Shown here: positions 34,675-45,619 of the stretch, piece after piece | Position numbering within the stretch: position 1 is the first letter of the stretch | Layout: each line of letters starts with the position of its first letter | DNA from: Batkoa obscura | Taxonomy: Eukaryota; Entomophthoromycota; Entomophthoromycetes; Entomophthorales; Batkoaceae | Direction: 5' to 3' | Assembly: GCA_030770535.1 (NCBI GenBank) | Contig: JASVEC010000004.1 | Coordinates: 1,798,001 to 1,862,000 of the forward strand | DNA: 64,000 nucleotides | Notes under the pieces: model-generated | Databases searched by the model: none | What the model was told of the DNA's origin: nothing | The model's input: the letters and a program-made list of their open reading frames with translations, nothing else | Translations under genes and position numbers: made by a program

Positions 34675-35926
34675 GATTTTTTATCACTTTTAGTTTTATT
34701 TATAATATTTGATTAGTATTTATAATATTTTTTTGTATTTTCTGTTTTATTGTGGCTGGTTCTTGTTAGCTCGTTATAATATCATTGGCTCTAAAAAAAG
34801 GATCAATGTTTACCAAAGTTGTATAAATGTCATGTTAACTTAATAGCAAAAAGTATACTTATTAACTAAACTATGGGGTGTTTTATTTGTTTTTATGTTT
34901 AACTTTTAATTTTTAATTTTATGTACAATAAATAAACGGAAGAATAATGGAACAAAAAACACTCACATTTAATTTAAAATATCTATACTAATTCTTGCAT
35001 ACTGATATACTCATAATCAAGTTTGATTAAGTCTCTGCTAAACTTGACAGGAACTAAACCTACTATTTGTTATTGCGAATGACAGTTGGCAATCTAGAAA
35101 GTTATTACAATGTTTGTTAGTAATATTAGATTGAAATGAAATTAGCCAGTCCAGACTATATTACATCTAAGTTAAGTCAAGTTTTATTTCTACTTAAAGA
35201 AATCCTGAATTCATAATATGAATATTTTTTACCTATTATCCTTTTTTACTATTTTTTTAAAATTTAAAAATCAATTAACTAATACAGCTGTTTAAGTTTG
35301 AATTTATGCTGGTAAATGATAAATTTTATAACCAACTACTTGTTATATCATGCTAATTTAATGCTTATTGATCTTGTTTTATTTTAAAATGAACAGTTAG
35401 CATAACATCCAAGCTTGAACAGCACCCTGGTTAATTAGCTCCTAAATTTTAAAAAATAGCAAAAGGACAATTAGTAAAAAACATCTCCATATTTTTTCTA
35501 GCATCTCTTTTTAGTTACTCTATCTTTGAAAATGTAGCAATCAAAAGATTTAGATAAAATTCTTAGTATTACTATCTTGAAATCTGCTGTTGAAATTAAA
35601 CACTATAGAAATATACAATATAAAGCTTTCATACGGGCATATCCTTTCAATTCTTAGAATTTTATCTATTTTAATGAAACTCTAATAAGAAGATTATTAT
35701 TCAATTCATTATACAAAAAAACATAAGATATCTTTTCAATTGTAGATTATTTATAGATTATTTGTTGGCTATTTATAAGTCAAGAAAATTTACAGCTATG
35801 TAGATATTTATAAACATCAACCATAGCATCTTTACTATTGGTTTAATGACATTAGCTTGTATGTCAATGTCATAATTCCATTATATAGCAATAAAATTGA
35901 AATGAAAAAATGATGAAAGAGTATAT
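34675..35926. other. AT-rich intergenic region
   Basis: Upstream of the broken I78-like gene. A weak MITE-like relic lies around 34,873-34,968 (ggggtgttttattt ... aaaaaacactcaca). Otherwise nothing was supported. Confidence 0.4.
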
Positions 35927-36015
35927 TGGGGATGTTTGGTTTCATTGTTTTTTCCACTTTTCAAGTATTGTTAAGTGCGGTGGTAGTAAAATTTTAAACA
36001 AAAAAGATATCCCCG
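35927..36015 (-). mobile_element. Diverged MITE copy
   Basis: ttggggatgtttggtttcat at the left and aaagatatccccg at the right; core ttccacttttcaagtattgt. Reverse orientation. Confidence 0.6.
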
Positions 36016-36107
36016 TATATACAATTTTGATAGTGAGCTTTTATTGTTTATTGTCTATTGTTGAAAGCTATTTAAGCATGAATTATTATTATTATAATAA
36101 AACTCTC

Positions 36108-36690
36108 ATCAACAACGTTTAGCATATCTTCGATGTAATCCAACTTTGCTATAAAAGTATTTTGGAGCAATAACACGATGGAGTTTGATAAATCAGATTT
36201 GAGAGCCTAAAGTGGTTTTTTTAAACATGCCTGCGTCTTTGGTGCAAGTAGTGAGTTTACTCCAAAAATACCATAAATTTCAATTAAACACCCCAAGACC
36301 AACTAATGACATAAATTTTCTAGTTAACGGATAGTATACAGGCTGCAGGTTTTACAAAGATAAATGTTGTTCTTCTGTTTTGGTCTTACCAAGGAATGAT
36401 CCTGAAATCCTGGCTAGGGAGAGGCAGTGGTGTCCCACTAGACCAATCTCCCCCCAAAAAAAACTATGTTTTGATATTAAGAAAATTAAAATGTAAAAAT
36501 TAAATTAATGATTCATAATATTAGGATGTATTTTTACGTTTAAGAATTTTACTTACAATTTTTCCACTCAAATAGCGCTTAAAAGATAGAAAAAGTGATG
36601 AAACCAAAAAAGAACACCCCCATATGATAATGAATTTAAAATGCTAACATTAAGACCAGTTTGAAAACCACCTTCTTAAATTAATTCTGG
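36108..36690 (-). pseudogene. Decayed I78-like gene with a MITE inside
   Basis: On the minus strand, bases near 36,650-36,690 (INLRRWFSN-like; ttaagaaggtggttttcaaac) correspond to the LIQEGGSQT part of the paralogue at 43867. A MITE (36521-36622) follows. Near 36,110-36,215 a last-exon relic reads LKSDLSNSIVLLLQNTFIAK then LDYIEDMLNVVDESFII. The LDYIEDxLNVV motif is shared with the intact gene at 43867. Heavily decayed. Confidence 0.45.
36521..36622 (+). mobile_element. MITE copy
   Basis: Left end ttaggatgtatttttacg; core tttaagaattttacttaca and aatagcgcttaaaag; right end gaacaccccca followed by TA. Confidence 0.75.
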
Positions 36691-37560
36691 TAGTGTGACT
36701 TGTGGGGTGCAAACTCATTTACCTGATTTTGTAGTATTTTCAGCCTATCAAGCTATTTTATGAAAAAAACTTAAACAGTTATTTAGATTTTTTTTGATAA
36801 TAGTTTTAAAAGTAAATGAAATTAAGATTTGGATTATGATATTTGAGATTATGCTCATTTTTGTGAAAATCACCACTAAATTTTTTTACATAACTGTTGA
36901 AAATACTTTATTTGGTCAGTCCAAATGTTCCATCACATTTTCATGCACATAAAAATTGTTAAAAATACATTATTGCAATGCAAAAAGTTGCATGAAAACA
37001 ATTTGTTTTTAGAGATAAAATAATTGCTGTTGTAGTTAATAATTGGCCTTTCTTTATGATATGAAACTGTATTGGAACATACAGACAAACCCAATATTTC
37101 TCCACTCGTTATACTTATTCTATCGAGGTACAATATATATAATCTTTTTGCTTAGAGCTTCATTATTCACTCTCATAATCATCCAACTTGGAGGGTTGGA
37201 TTTGCTAAAATATTAATGATAGGGTTTAAAACTCCTTAAATATTTTCTAAAACGTCTAAATAATCTTACCTCTCTTTTACCTTTAGTTTTACCTTGGTTG
37301 CACACTAAAATTTATTATTTTATTATTTGACAATTTATATACAAATAAAGAGATTATGAGTCAGTGTTAATTATATTAAATGTATAAGTGAGCATTTATA
37401 TTTTGTATATCCCAATTTTAATTACAAGGATTTTCCGTATTTTTACATTCATAAATACAAAGCTAAAATGCCTAACCCACGTTTAAATCGAACGATTAGA
37501 ATAAATTAGTAACTGCAAATATTTATCTTTTTAGTTTTAAGATTAAAATTTAAGTCTGGA
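36691..37560. other. AT-rich intergenic region
   Basis: Upstream of the 7TM receptor gene; nothing recognisable. Confidence 0.4.
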
Positions 37561-37606
37561 ATATGTTTCCAAGTAATGGAGCAATATGTTTCCAAGTAAT
37601 GGAGCA
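37561..37606 (+). repeat. Two 23-bp direct repeats before the 7TM receptor gene
   Basis: Two identical units starting atatgtttccaagtaatgg, followed directly by a palindrome-like ggagcaatatatatgctcc and the TATA box. The position suggests a regulatory element, without proof. Confidence 0.8.
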
Positions 37607-37620
37607 ATATATATGCTCCC

Positions 37621-37627
37621 TATAAAA
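37621..37627 (+). promoter_or_regulatory. TATA box of the 7TM receptor gene
   Basis: tataaaa, about 95 bp upstream of the ATG at 37721. Confidence 0.55.
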
Positions 37628-37720
37628 ACTTGACTTATTTGTTGTTCAATCACATTAAGCTACAAATTCTTTTTTATTATATAATTTATTTTCTTTAAAA
37701 CCAATTTTGTTATATTTAAA

Positions 37721-38626
37721 ATGGAACACCAGGGTTCATATAATTACTTTCATTACTCCATTATATCTCTAATGTTTGTTACTATAATTTTAAATACATT
37801 TTTAATCTACTTTTGTTTTCGAATCAAACCAATGACAAGGGATTTAAAGTTGATAGTCGCAGTAGCTTCAGTAGAATACTTTGCCCCATTAGTATTATTG
37901 ATAGATTTATTTTACCACCTTGCGACCGGACAACGCCTGATTCATATTAGTTTGGGATGTCAGATCCTTGGTTTTTTAGTTAATGTCTTATATTACTTTG
38001 AAGTTCAATTGAATGTGTTTTTAGCTGCTGAAAGGTTACATAAAATAATCAAAATGAAACTACCAAAATATATCTTTTTACCTTTACATATAAATGCTAT
38101 ATCTTTTATTGCTTTATTACTTTACTGTGCCACCCAAGGCTTAATGACACCAGCTTCTTCCGACTTAATGTGTATGTTATCTGTAACGAATTCATTAATC
38201 AGCTCTATCACTTACCATTATTTAGTTTTAAGCTTCTTTTTTGGAGTAACAATAATATCCTTCTGTTATTATAAATTAGCTAGGAATATAACTAATATAA
38301 AAATTTTTGTCCAAATCGAGGCAGCCTCAGACTCAACAGTAGCAGAAAATAAGACGATTCCCAACTTAAACTCGGCAGCGATTAGACTATACATTATATT
38401 AATAGTGTATGTTGCTTGTATGTCAGGATCAGTTTTCTTTCTTTTGTTAGAAAGTTCGCTTCATTATATGTGGGGGGAAGTAAATCAAACAATTGTTACT
38501 ATGAATCAAATTGTCGAGATACTATTTGTTATTGGGATTTTAGCCAATTCATTCTTACTTTTAATATTACATACTGGTATCTCAAAAGAAGTAAAAATGT
38601 TTTACAAAAGCATTAAGTTTTGGTGA
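37721..38626 (+). CDS. Seven-transmembrane rhodopsin-like (family A) receptor-like protein
   Basis: 301 residues, no intron. Seven hydrophobic segments at about 12-33, 42-62, 78-102, 117-138, 164-187, 222-245 and 262-284. TM1 has ILNTFLIYF, with Asn at the position conserved in family A receptors. TM3 ends in AAERLHKI, a plausible variant of the DRY motif. TM7 has ANSFLLLIL in place of NPxxY. A 35-residue third intracellular loop separates TM5 and TM6. The plasma-membrane receptor role is inferred from topology; the ligand is unknown. Direct repeats and a palindrome in the promoter hint at dedicated regulation. Alternative: another 7TM fungal membrane protein. Confidence 0.65.
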   Translation: MEHQGSYNYFHYSIISLMFVTIILNTFLIYFCFRIKPMTRDLKLIVAVASVEYFAPLVLLIDLFYHLATGQRLIHISLGCQILGFLVNVLYYFEVQLNVFLAAERLHKIIKMKLPKYIFLPLHINAISFIALLLYCATQGLMTPASSDLMCMLSVTNSLISSITYHYLVLSFFFGVTIISFCYYKLARNITNIKIFVQIEAASDSTVAENKTIPNLNSAAIRLYIILIVYVACMSGSVFFLLLESSLHYMWGEVNQTIVTMNQIVEILFVIGILANSFLLLILHTGISKEVKMFYKSIKFW

Positions 38627-39097
38627 TGTATAAAATTAGTTATTTTTTTTTGCCTTAGTAGCTATTATTAATATCTATTTTTAACCACCCTGATATCCTA
38701 AATCGTTATGTCTGTATTTGATCAGACTGGATTTCGATACCCTTAGTAAATTAATATTTAGCATGCAATCTCCAAGGATAATATTAGTACTCAGTACTTT
38801 CAATATTCAAGGAATGAAAGATGGCCTGAGTTAAAGGATTCGAACGATCTAAGCTCCGCTATCTAATAAAAATAGTTGTCAAAAAATCCTAGAGCATTGC
38901 CTAATCTCTCCCCTTTTTATAGTTCAATACATTCTACATTCGTTAAATAAACCATTTGAGAGCCTTCTGACTCTTTCAAAATTATAAAGAAAACTAATAT
39001 GCAAATAATGTTTTTTGATAAAAAAGAGGTATATGGCAATTTATTTTGTTTATCTACTTAAAGAGGTACTAAGTATAAATATACTATATCATTTAGA
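38627..39097. other. Intergenic region with a tRNA-like relic
   Basis: 38,829-38,886 contains a B-box-like ggattcgaac (minus strand gttcgaatcc) and shares a pattern with 33,211-33,270. No functional tRNA fold was found. Confidence 0.35.
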
Positions 39098-39400
39098 TCA
39101 AAAAAAACTTATCCTCAAGTTGAATAGTCGATATAATTCCATATACTTTGTATCAACCTTCTTATTACCTTGTGGTGGTTTATTAGGATATCTGTTGAAG
39201 CCAGGATCAATATCATGATATTGTAAGTTATTGATGTCATTAAAGATACTATTATCTAACTCATTGTTACCATTTGAATTGTCAGAAGGATAAATATCCG
39301 CACTTTGATTAATGGGACGAGCAATAGAGGCAGATGGTAAGGTAGTACTAAATACAACGGTACTGAAAGAGAGTAAAGATCCAATGTTAATAAATTTCAT
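39098..39400 (-). pseudogene. Truncated recent duplicate of the I78-like gene at 32019-32525
   Basis: Residues 1-86 are identical to the source protein (signal peptide through NKKVDTKY). At 39144 homology stops and the frame runs on into unrelated sequence for 14 codons (MELYRLFNLRISFF) to a stop. The inhibitor core is missing, so only a secreted Asn/Asp-rich peptide could be made. With the promoter copied as well (to 39453), transcription is possible. Confidence 0.8.
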
Positions 39401-39453
39401 GATTTTTTTATGTTACTTTTGGTATTATCTCGAGTTGTTTTTATACATTTTTT
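39144..39453 (-). repeat. 310-bp segment duplicated from 32268-32577
   Basis: Direct copy; breakpoints show only a few bases of shared sequence (atactttg at one end, a T run at the other). No terminal repeats, so it is not obviously element-mediated. Confidence 0.85.
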
Positions 39454-39915
39454 AAGTCTTTATACTTTTATCAACCTTTTATGTTACCTCATTCCAAGGC
39501 TTTATTAAAACTATTTCAATTACTTTACTCATAATAAATATAGTTACATCACATAATGTTAAAGTTTAGTAAACGATGCTTATCCCATTTGTAATACGTA
39601 ATTAAATTTTTGTATAAATTCAAAGCATATTAGTTTAAAATTACGTTTTTTTAGAAATTGATTATTAAATTATGTTTTAAATACCCACCTGACATTATAA
39701 TTATTTTATTTAAAAAATGCTTTATATTTATACCAAAGCTAGTATTAAACCATAAGTTTAAGCTTTAGATATATATAAACAAACTTTTATTATTTATCCA
39801 AAATAGTGCCAAAACAAGTATTTACTATTTAAACTTAGTTATCTTATTTTTAATAAATAAAAAAATTAATAAAGCCTTATATATTTTGTTTTTAGTTATA
39901 TCTAATATTATTATA

Positions 39916-40013
39916 TGGGGATGTATTTTTGTGTTTAAGAATTTTACTAACAATCTTTCCGCTCAAATAGCGCTTAAAAGATAGAAAAAATGAAGCCAAA
40001 AAAAACATCCCCA
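39916..40013 (+). mobile_element. MITE copy with well-preserved ends
   Basis: 98 bp. tggggatgt at the left and acatcccca at the right are perfect inverted repeats, flanked by TA on both sides. The best-preserved copy in the window. Confidence 0.88.
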
Positions 40014-40489
40014 TATGAATTTAGTTGTTCGATCTTTAAGAGATAGAACAATCAATTGATCATCTTATAATACTTCGTTACTACCTTGAAAATTATTTTA
40101 GATTTCAGTATTTAATAAACCTCACTATACTATTGTGTAGAAGTACTTTTTTTCTTTAAACACTCTTATACTCTATATAATTTTAAGTTTACAAAAGCTA
40201 TCCTTTAAATCCTTTTTATTTAAAAAATCTTAGGCCCCCTTGTAAGAAACTCATTTATATTATTATTTGTGGTTTATTTATTAGCCATTTGTATTTCCTG
40301 ATATTATTTTAATGAAAGATTATACTATATCGACCACCATTATGTTTACTAAAAAGTTTGAAACATTAACTCTAATATCAATAGCATAATCAGGTGATAG
40401 AAGGAGAAGTAGCAACTATTAAATGATAAAAACGAATAATTTAAAATAGACGATTTATATAAATAAAAGTGATTTGTTAATGGAATTGT

Positions 40490-41025
40490 TTAATTAAATA
40501 ACTTTTTTAATGATATAATATTCCACAACCATAACATTTAAACTACAGCGTTACAATCTCTAGTTAAATTAGCAACACCAGGGGTGACTATACAAAAAAG
40601 CCGAAATAAATCAATTTTGTCACTTTAAAAAGAAATTTTCAAATTTTCAATATATAGTTAAAATAGCAAAATTTCATTATTAGGACCACCATATGATAGA
40701 GAGCCTCCTTTTTTAATTAACTTTTTTAATTAACTTTTTATCAGAGCAAGAAGTGTTATCAGAAGTTCCCTTACCATCTTCAATTAATATTTAAAGATAT
40801 TCATAGCACCCTGTCCCAAGTTAGAGGTTTTTTATATTATACTAGAAAATCATTTGGATTTTCGCATCTAGTTGAGAGCTACCGTACAGATTTCTGATAC
40901 TATTACTTTTGACATTGATAATATCTATTTAAGCGATAAAACTATCTGTTAGTATAGTAATACCTTAAAGAGTAGCACTAAGAGAGAGTAAGGATATGAG
41001 AATAGTAAAATTAAGAATGTAATTA
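40490..41025 (-). pseudogene. Decayed I78-like gene
   Basis: On the minus strand, a signal-peptide relic near 41,010-40,970 (LISLLSLSATL), a segment KLIKKGGSLSYGG near 40,720-40,685, and near 40,545-40,500 the run LNVMVVEYYIIKK, which matches RLNVVVDKDYIITK. The order is that of the family, but start and frame are lost. Confidence 0.5.
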
Positions 41026-41113
41026 AATAATTGATACTGTTTTTAACTAAGCTCATTATTTTTATTGTATTTATATTTTTTCTCCTATTTCACCCTCTTT
41101 ATTAAAGTTGATA

Positions 41114-41212
41114 TGGGGGTGTTTTTTTTTACTTCCACCTTTTCCATCTTTTAAGCGCTATTTGAGCGGAAAAACTGTTAGTAAAATTCTTAAACACAAA
41201 AAAACATCTTCA
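41114..41212 (-). mobile_element. MITE copy, reverse orientation
   Basis: tgggggtgttttttttt at the left, aacatcttca at the right, TA flanks. Core ttaagcgctatttgagcgg. Confidence 0.8.
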
Positions 41213-41678
41213 TATATAATGTACTAATTTAATTTATACCAACGTTGAATTTAATAGTTTTTATTTACCAAAATTACATTTGTACATGGGATTGTTTTTT
41301 TTGAAGGGTCTAATTAAAACTTACTGACGCCTACGTTTCATAAAAAGTAACAAAAAGTAAAAAAAAAGACACCCTTATATAAATCGAACTCCCTCGTGGT
41401 TACAGCATTACTCAACCTCTGTTTTGAGAGTTTGTTTACTTTATTTATTAAGTATAATATAGTATTTTTCATAAAAATGCCTTTAAAACATATATATTTG
41501 TAATATTCTATTTTGGGTAATATTATAAAAATTCAATGTATGTTTACTAATTGAATTTCAATTAGCTAATAAAGCAAAGCAACAAGAAATTTCAAAATAT
41601 GAAATATAAATATAAATTATAAACACCATAGTTTATTAAACCAAACAAACACTCTTTGTAAATTTATGTTAATAAAAT

Positions 41679-42560
41679 TTAGACATTCGATTTTTGAGCA
41701 TTTAATGACTTTGCTTTTATGGGAGTATCAGCACGTCTAGCTTTTGGTTTATCTCCTGTTACTGGTATATCAGCCTTTGGTTTTTCACCAGCTATTGGGA
41801 TATCAGCTTTTGGTTTTTCTGCAGACATTGGCATATCAGCTTTTGGTTTTTCTGGGATATCAGCACGTCTAGTTTTTGGTTTATCTCCTGTTACTGGCGT
41901 ATCAGCCTTTGGTTTTTCTGGGATATCAGCACGTCTAGTTTTTGGCTTTTCACCAGCTATTGGGATATCAGCTTTTGGTTTATTTGCAGACACTGGCATA
42001 TCAGCTTTTGGTTTTTCTGGGATATCAGCACGTCTAGTTTTTGGCTTTTCACCAGCTATTGGGATATCAGCTTTTGGTTTATCTCCTGCTACTGGCGTAT
42101 CAGCCTTTGGTTTTTCTGGGATATCAGCACGTCTAGTTTTTGGCTTTTCACCAGCTATTGGGATATCAGCTTTTGGTTTATTTGCAGACACTGGCATATC
42201 AGCTTTTGGTTTTTCTGGGATATCAGCACGTCTAGCTTTTGGCTTTTCACCAGCTATTGGGATATCAGCTTTTGGTTTATTTGCAGACACTGGCATATCA
42301 GCTTTTGGTTTTTCTGGGATATCAGCACGTCTAGTTTTTAGTTTTTCACCAACTACTGGACCATCAGACCCATTCTTTACTAACCCACTGTTGGAATTAG
42401 TTGATTTAATGGGAGTCTGATCCACAGTTATAAGATCTGGATTAGCATTGCTTACTGAAGTTGATTTAATATCGTCAGAACCAAGTGGTGCAGAAGCAAG
42501 TTGGTTTAAGCTAATAGATGCAATAATAACAGATAATAAAGAAGGAGTGAAAAATTTCAT
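41679..42560 (-). CDS. Secreted 11-residue-repeat protein, inverted paralogue
   Basis: 293 residues, no intron. The first 80 residues are identical to the protein at 19796 (signal peptide, unique region, VVGEKLKTRRADIPEKPKAD). Then come the same 11-residue units (KPKADMPVSAN, KPKADIPIAGE, KPKTRRADIPE), with seven RR sites in blocks of 22-44 residues. The tail (KSLNAQKSNV) resembles SVNAQELNV. Fewer blocks than the other copy, as expected if unit number changes by recombination. Processing at RR by a Kex2-like protease is inferred. Flanks on both sides are homologous to the other copy; a MITE (42880-42971) lies in this copy's upstream region only. Confidence 0.85.
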   Translation of the reverse strand: MKFFTPSLLSVIIASISLNQLASAPLGSDDIKSTSVSNANPDLITVDQTPIKSTNSNSGLVKNGSDGPVVGEKLKTRRADIPEKPKADMPVSANKPKADIPIAGEKPKARRADIPEKPKADMPVSANKPKADIPIAGEKPKTRRADIPEKPKADTPVAGDKPKADIPIAGEKPKTRRADIPEKPKADMPVSANKPKADIPIAGEKPKTRRADIPEKPKADTPVTGDKPKTRRADIPEKPKADMPMSAEKPKADIPIAGEKPKADIPVTGDKPKARRADTPIKAKSLNAQKSNV

Positions 42561-42631
42561 TGTTTAGATTGTTGTTTGTATAATATAATTGTAATTCTAG
42601 TTTGATAATAAAGAACTGTAGTTCCTATGCG

Positions 42632-42641
42632 TATATTTATA
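42632..42641 (-). promoter_or_regulatory. TATA box of the repeat-peptide paralogue
   Basis: tataaatata on the minus strand, at the same distance from the ATG as in the copy at 19796. Confidence 0.6.
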
Positions 42642-42879
42642 GTGTTTTCATTTGAATAACAGTTGTCCTTCTGCACCTAGTTTGTTTAATATTGTATCAA
42701 AATACCCGATGATCTTATGTAATAATATTACAACACCATTATATCATTAAGTAATGACTTCGCTTATAGATTTTACTCAAGTAGATGACATCTAGCTTAA
42801 CGATAATCTTTAATTTTGAGTATTGAATATTCATAATTTTTGTTACATTAATTGATTTACTTTACCGTTAGAAACCAAA

Positions 42880-42971
42880 TGGGTATGCTTTTGAGAATTC
42901 TATTAACAACCTATCCACCCATTAGCGCTTTGATAATGGCTAAATAAATGAAACTTAAAAAGACACCTTCA
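42880..42971 (+). mobile_element. Diverged MITE copy in the duplicated promoter region
   Basis: tgggtatgcttttgagaatt at the left, gacaccttca at the right; core attagcgctttgataatgg. Absent from the homologous region before 19796. Confidence 0.6.
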
Positions 42972-43866
42972 GATCATTGGGCAAATTAACATAATTTAAT
43001 CAAAATAGGCAGTTAATATTATTAAATAATTTAGTTATGCAATATTATTGATCAAACTAATGAATTAAATTAATGATTTCATTTAATCTTAAACTATATC
43101 AGCTTTAGATAATACATATTTCATATTGTTTATCTAATGATATTTTAAATAAATAATTAAAAATTAAAAACAACAATGTTGTTAATAAATTATATAATAA
43201 TTGACGGAAAGTATTGAACTTTGATAAGTTATTTATAATTAATGGTTTGCTATATTTTTGCTGTTCTGGCCTCTTTAAATACGAATAAACTGTTTTAAAA
43301 TATTGAATAAAATAACTTTAGCTTGAACTAAGTTTGTATGGTAGAATTAACTTAAGTTATCATTAAATGACACATCAAATTGTTGAAGATTTAGACAACA
43401 GATAAAATCTTTAGTAGCGACATTGCAATCTAAAACTACGTTAGATAGTTTAAACTTTGATTTTATCAATCGTATTTTCGATGGATATTCAAAGTAATTT
43501 TAAACTCATTTGTCTTACTATATCTGTATTTAGTTATCCCATTTGGGAGATAGAATAGTAAGTGGGCTTTAGTATGCTACATCTTTAATAATATATGTCA
43601 ATCTTTTTGATTTTCATTGACCTTTTCTTTAATATCTGTAAGGAGTTATACTCCCAAGTAATTTAAGTATTTTTGAGCATTTATAAATTAAGAAATAATC
43701 GATTATACTAAAAAAAACCAGCATGTCGACTATTATCATGCTTAATAAAAGTCAAGGATGTTATAAAGCAAATAATAAAATTATAGATAATGAATTAGTG
43801 AATCTAGTGTCTTGTATATTAATTATTTTATTGATAAAAATAAATATAGTATATTGAATGAATTAT

Positions 43867-44371
43867 TCAACCATAATATGCTTTTGTTATAATAAAGTTT
43901 TTATCAACAACAACATTTAATCTATCTTCAATATAATCCAAAGTTACAAAAGGAGTACTTGGAGTAATAATACGATTGGGTTTTGGTAAATCTGTTCTAA
44001 AAACCTAAAATATAAAAGTTAAAATCAATGCTATGATAAAAAAATACACTTACAACTTCAATATTAGGATCAGTTTGAGAGCCGCCTTCTTGAATTAATT
44101 TTTTACCAATATAAGAAGAGGTATCTACACCTTTTTTATCAACTCCAGTTACTGTTTTAAGATCACCAACGAACTCAACGCCACTAAATCGATTTATCAT
44201 ACTATTTCTAAAATAGTTACGCTTTCTATCCTCTATTCGAAATCTAGTATCTTTAATTTTAATATCATTGTTGTTAACTTCTGATGGAGATATAATGTTA
44301 TCTGCTGGTAAATTTGCACTTAAAACAGTGACACTGAAGAAAAGTAAAGATATAGTGCTGAAAAATTTCAT
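43867..44371 (-). CDS. Secreted I78-like protease inhibitor (intact)
   Basis: Exon 1 is 44371-44054 and exon 2 is 44004-43867, with a 49-nt phase-0 intron; 151 residues. I prefer the ATG at 44371 (MKFFSTISLLFFSVTVLSAN) over the one four codons earlier because it gives a standard signal peptide. The segment RKRNYFRNSMINRFS matches the paralogue at 7317. SSYIGKKLIQEGGSQ precedes the intron. Exon 2: VFRTDLPKPNRIITPSTPFV, then TLDYIEDRLNVVVDKNFI and ITKAYYG. No cysteines. Secreted inhibitor role is inferred from the I78 pattern. Confidence 0.77.
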
Positions 44372-45619
44372 TATTTTAATCATATTTCAATTGTAGCTTT
44401 CCTTTGTTTTTTGCACTTTTATATTCCATTGAATATGTATTGTAAATTTATTTTAATATAATTTTATTGCAAATTAGCTGATCGTTGTTTGAAGTTGTTG
44501 ATAACCAAATACTATCTTTGTATATCAAATTTAACTTTAAATTTGTATTGATATAGACCACAAAACCAAATAAAATTGTCAAAAATTACAATTAACTTAA
44601 CAACTATTATCATATTGAGTTTATTATAGCCATAGAAGTTTATAGTGCTAAAGCTGTTTATACAAAGATTCCAATTTCTTCACTAGCAGTATACACAGCA
44701 TTCTTTGTAAATAATGAAATTTGTGACAATAAATATTATTTTTGTAATAAAACTATTTTCAGATACTATTTGATGTAAAAATAGACAGATGTGAAAGACC
44801 ATATATATCCAAGTATCACAGGATGCAATTAACAAAAGTAACTTTGCAAGTATATTTTGTTCTTTAGATACGACACATGAACCTATGTGAGGCCATGTTT
44901 CAAAAGTAAAGCTTCCTAACTTCTTATTATTGTGAATGATAAGTAAAGCTTAATTTGCTTTAAAATATGTTCATAATAAAGTTTGATTTGTAATATAATA
45001 TTTTGATAGAGCAAACGTATTACTAGCAACCAGAATTTGGCTTTGCTCTTATAATGTTTTTTAGCTATAGTTCTTTGATGGATGTATTAAATCCATAGAA
45101 GCTGTATTTAAAGGAAACCATGATTTTGACATCAAAAAGTTTTAATATAATAACTTTATATAAAAAATAAAATGGTAAGCTTCCTTTTACAGGTGCTATA
45201 AAACATAATAATATGCTATAGAATAATAGTCAAGAATTTATATTAAATGGCTTGAAGTATTAATGTCATGGAATCTAAATTTAATTGTCCAATAACCAAG
45301 TTTTATTTAAATAGACACCCTAATCAAAAAATGTCTAACATATAATGTTTCAAGTTTTGAACGCAACCTATATAAAGGAGATACTTAAAACAAATATGAT
45401 TTTATGGGACAGTGAATTTAGCCTATAAATTGAATTTTTAAAATTAGTATCTTTCTTCTTTAAGCCAACAGTCTTTATTTTTACATATATATTGTCACGT
45501 ACAAGCATATCACACCAAAAATAATCTACATATTTTATAACAAAATAGTCAATGCGTCTTGAAATTTAAAGGCTTATAAACAATATCTAAGGAAACAATA
45601 AAAGCATAATTTTTAACCA
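44372..45619. other. AT-rich intergenic region
   Basis: Divergent spacer between the I78-like gene and the P450 relic; no feature supported. Confidence 0.45.

Noticed and set aside
36380-36470. tRNA-like stretch (minus strand ttggtctagtggga, A-box-like)
   Set aside because: No proper B box, T arm or acceptor pairing; at best a decayed tRNA fragment.
41287-41377. A short element with tgggattgtttttttt and gacaccctta ends
   Set aside because: Ends resemble the MITE family but the interior does not match; left unassigned.
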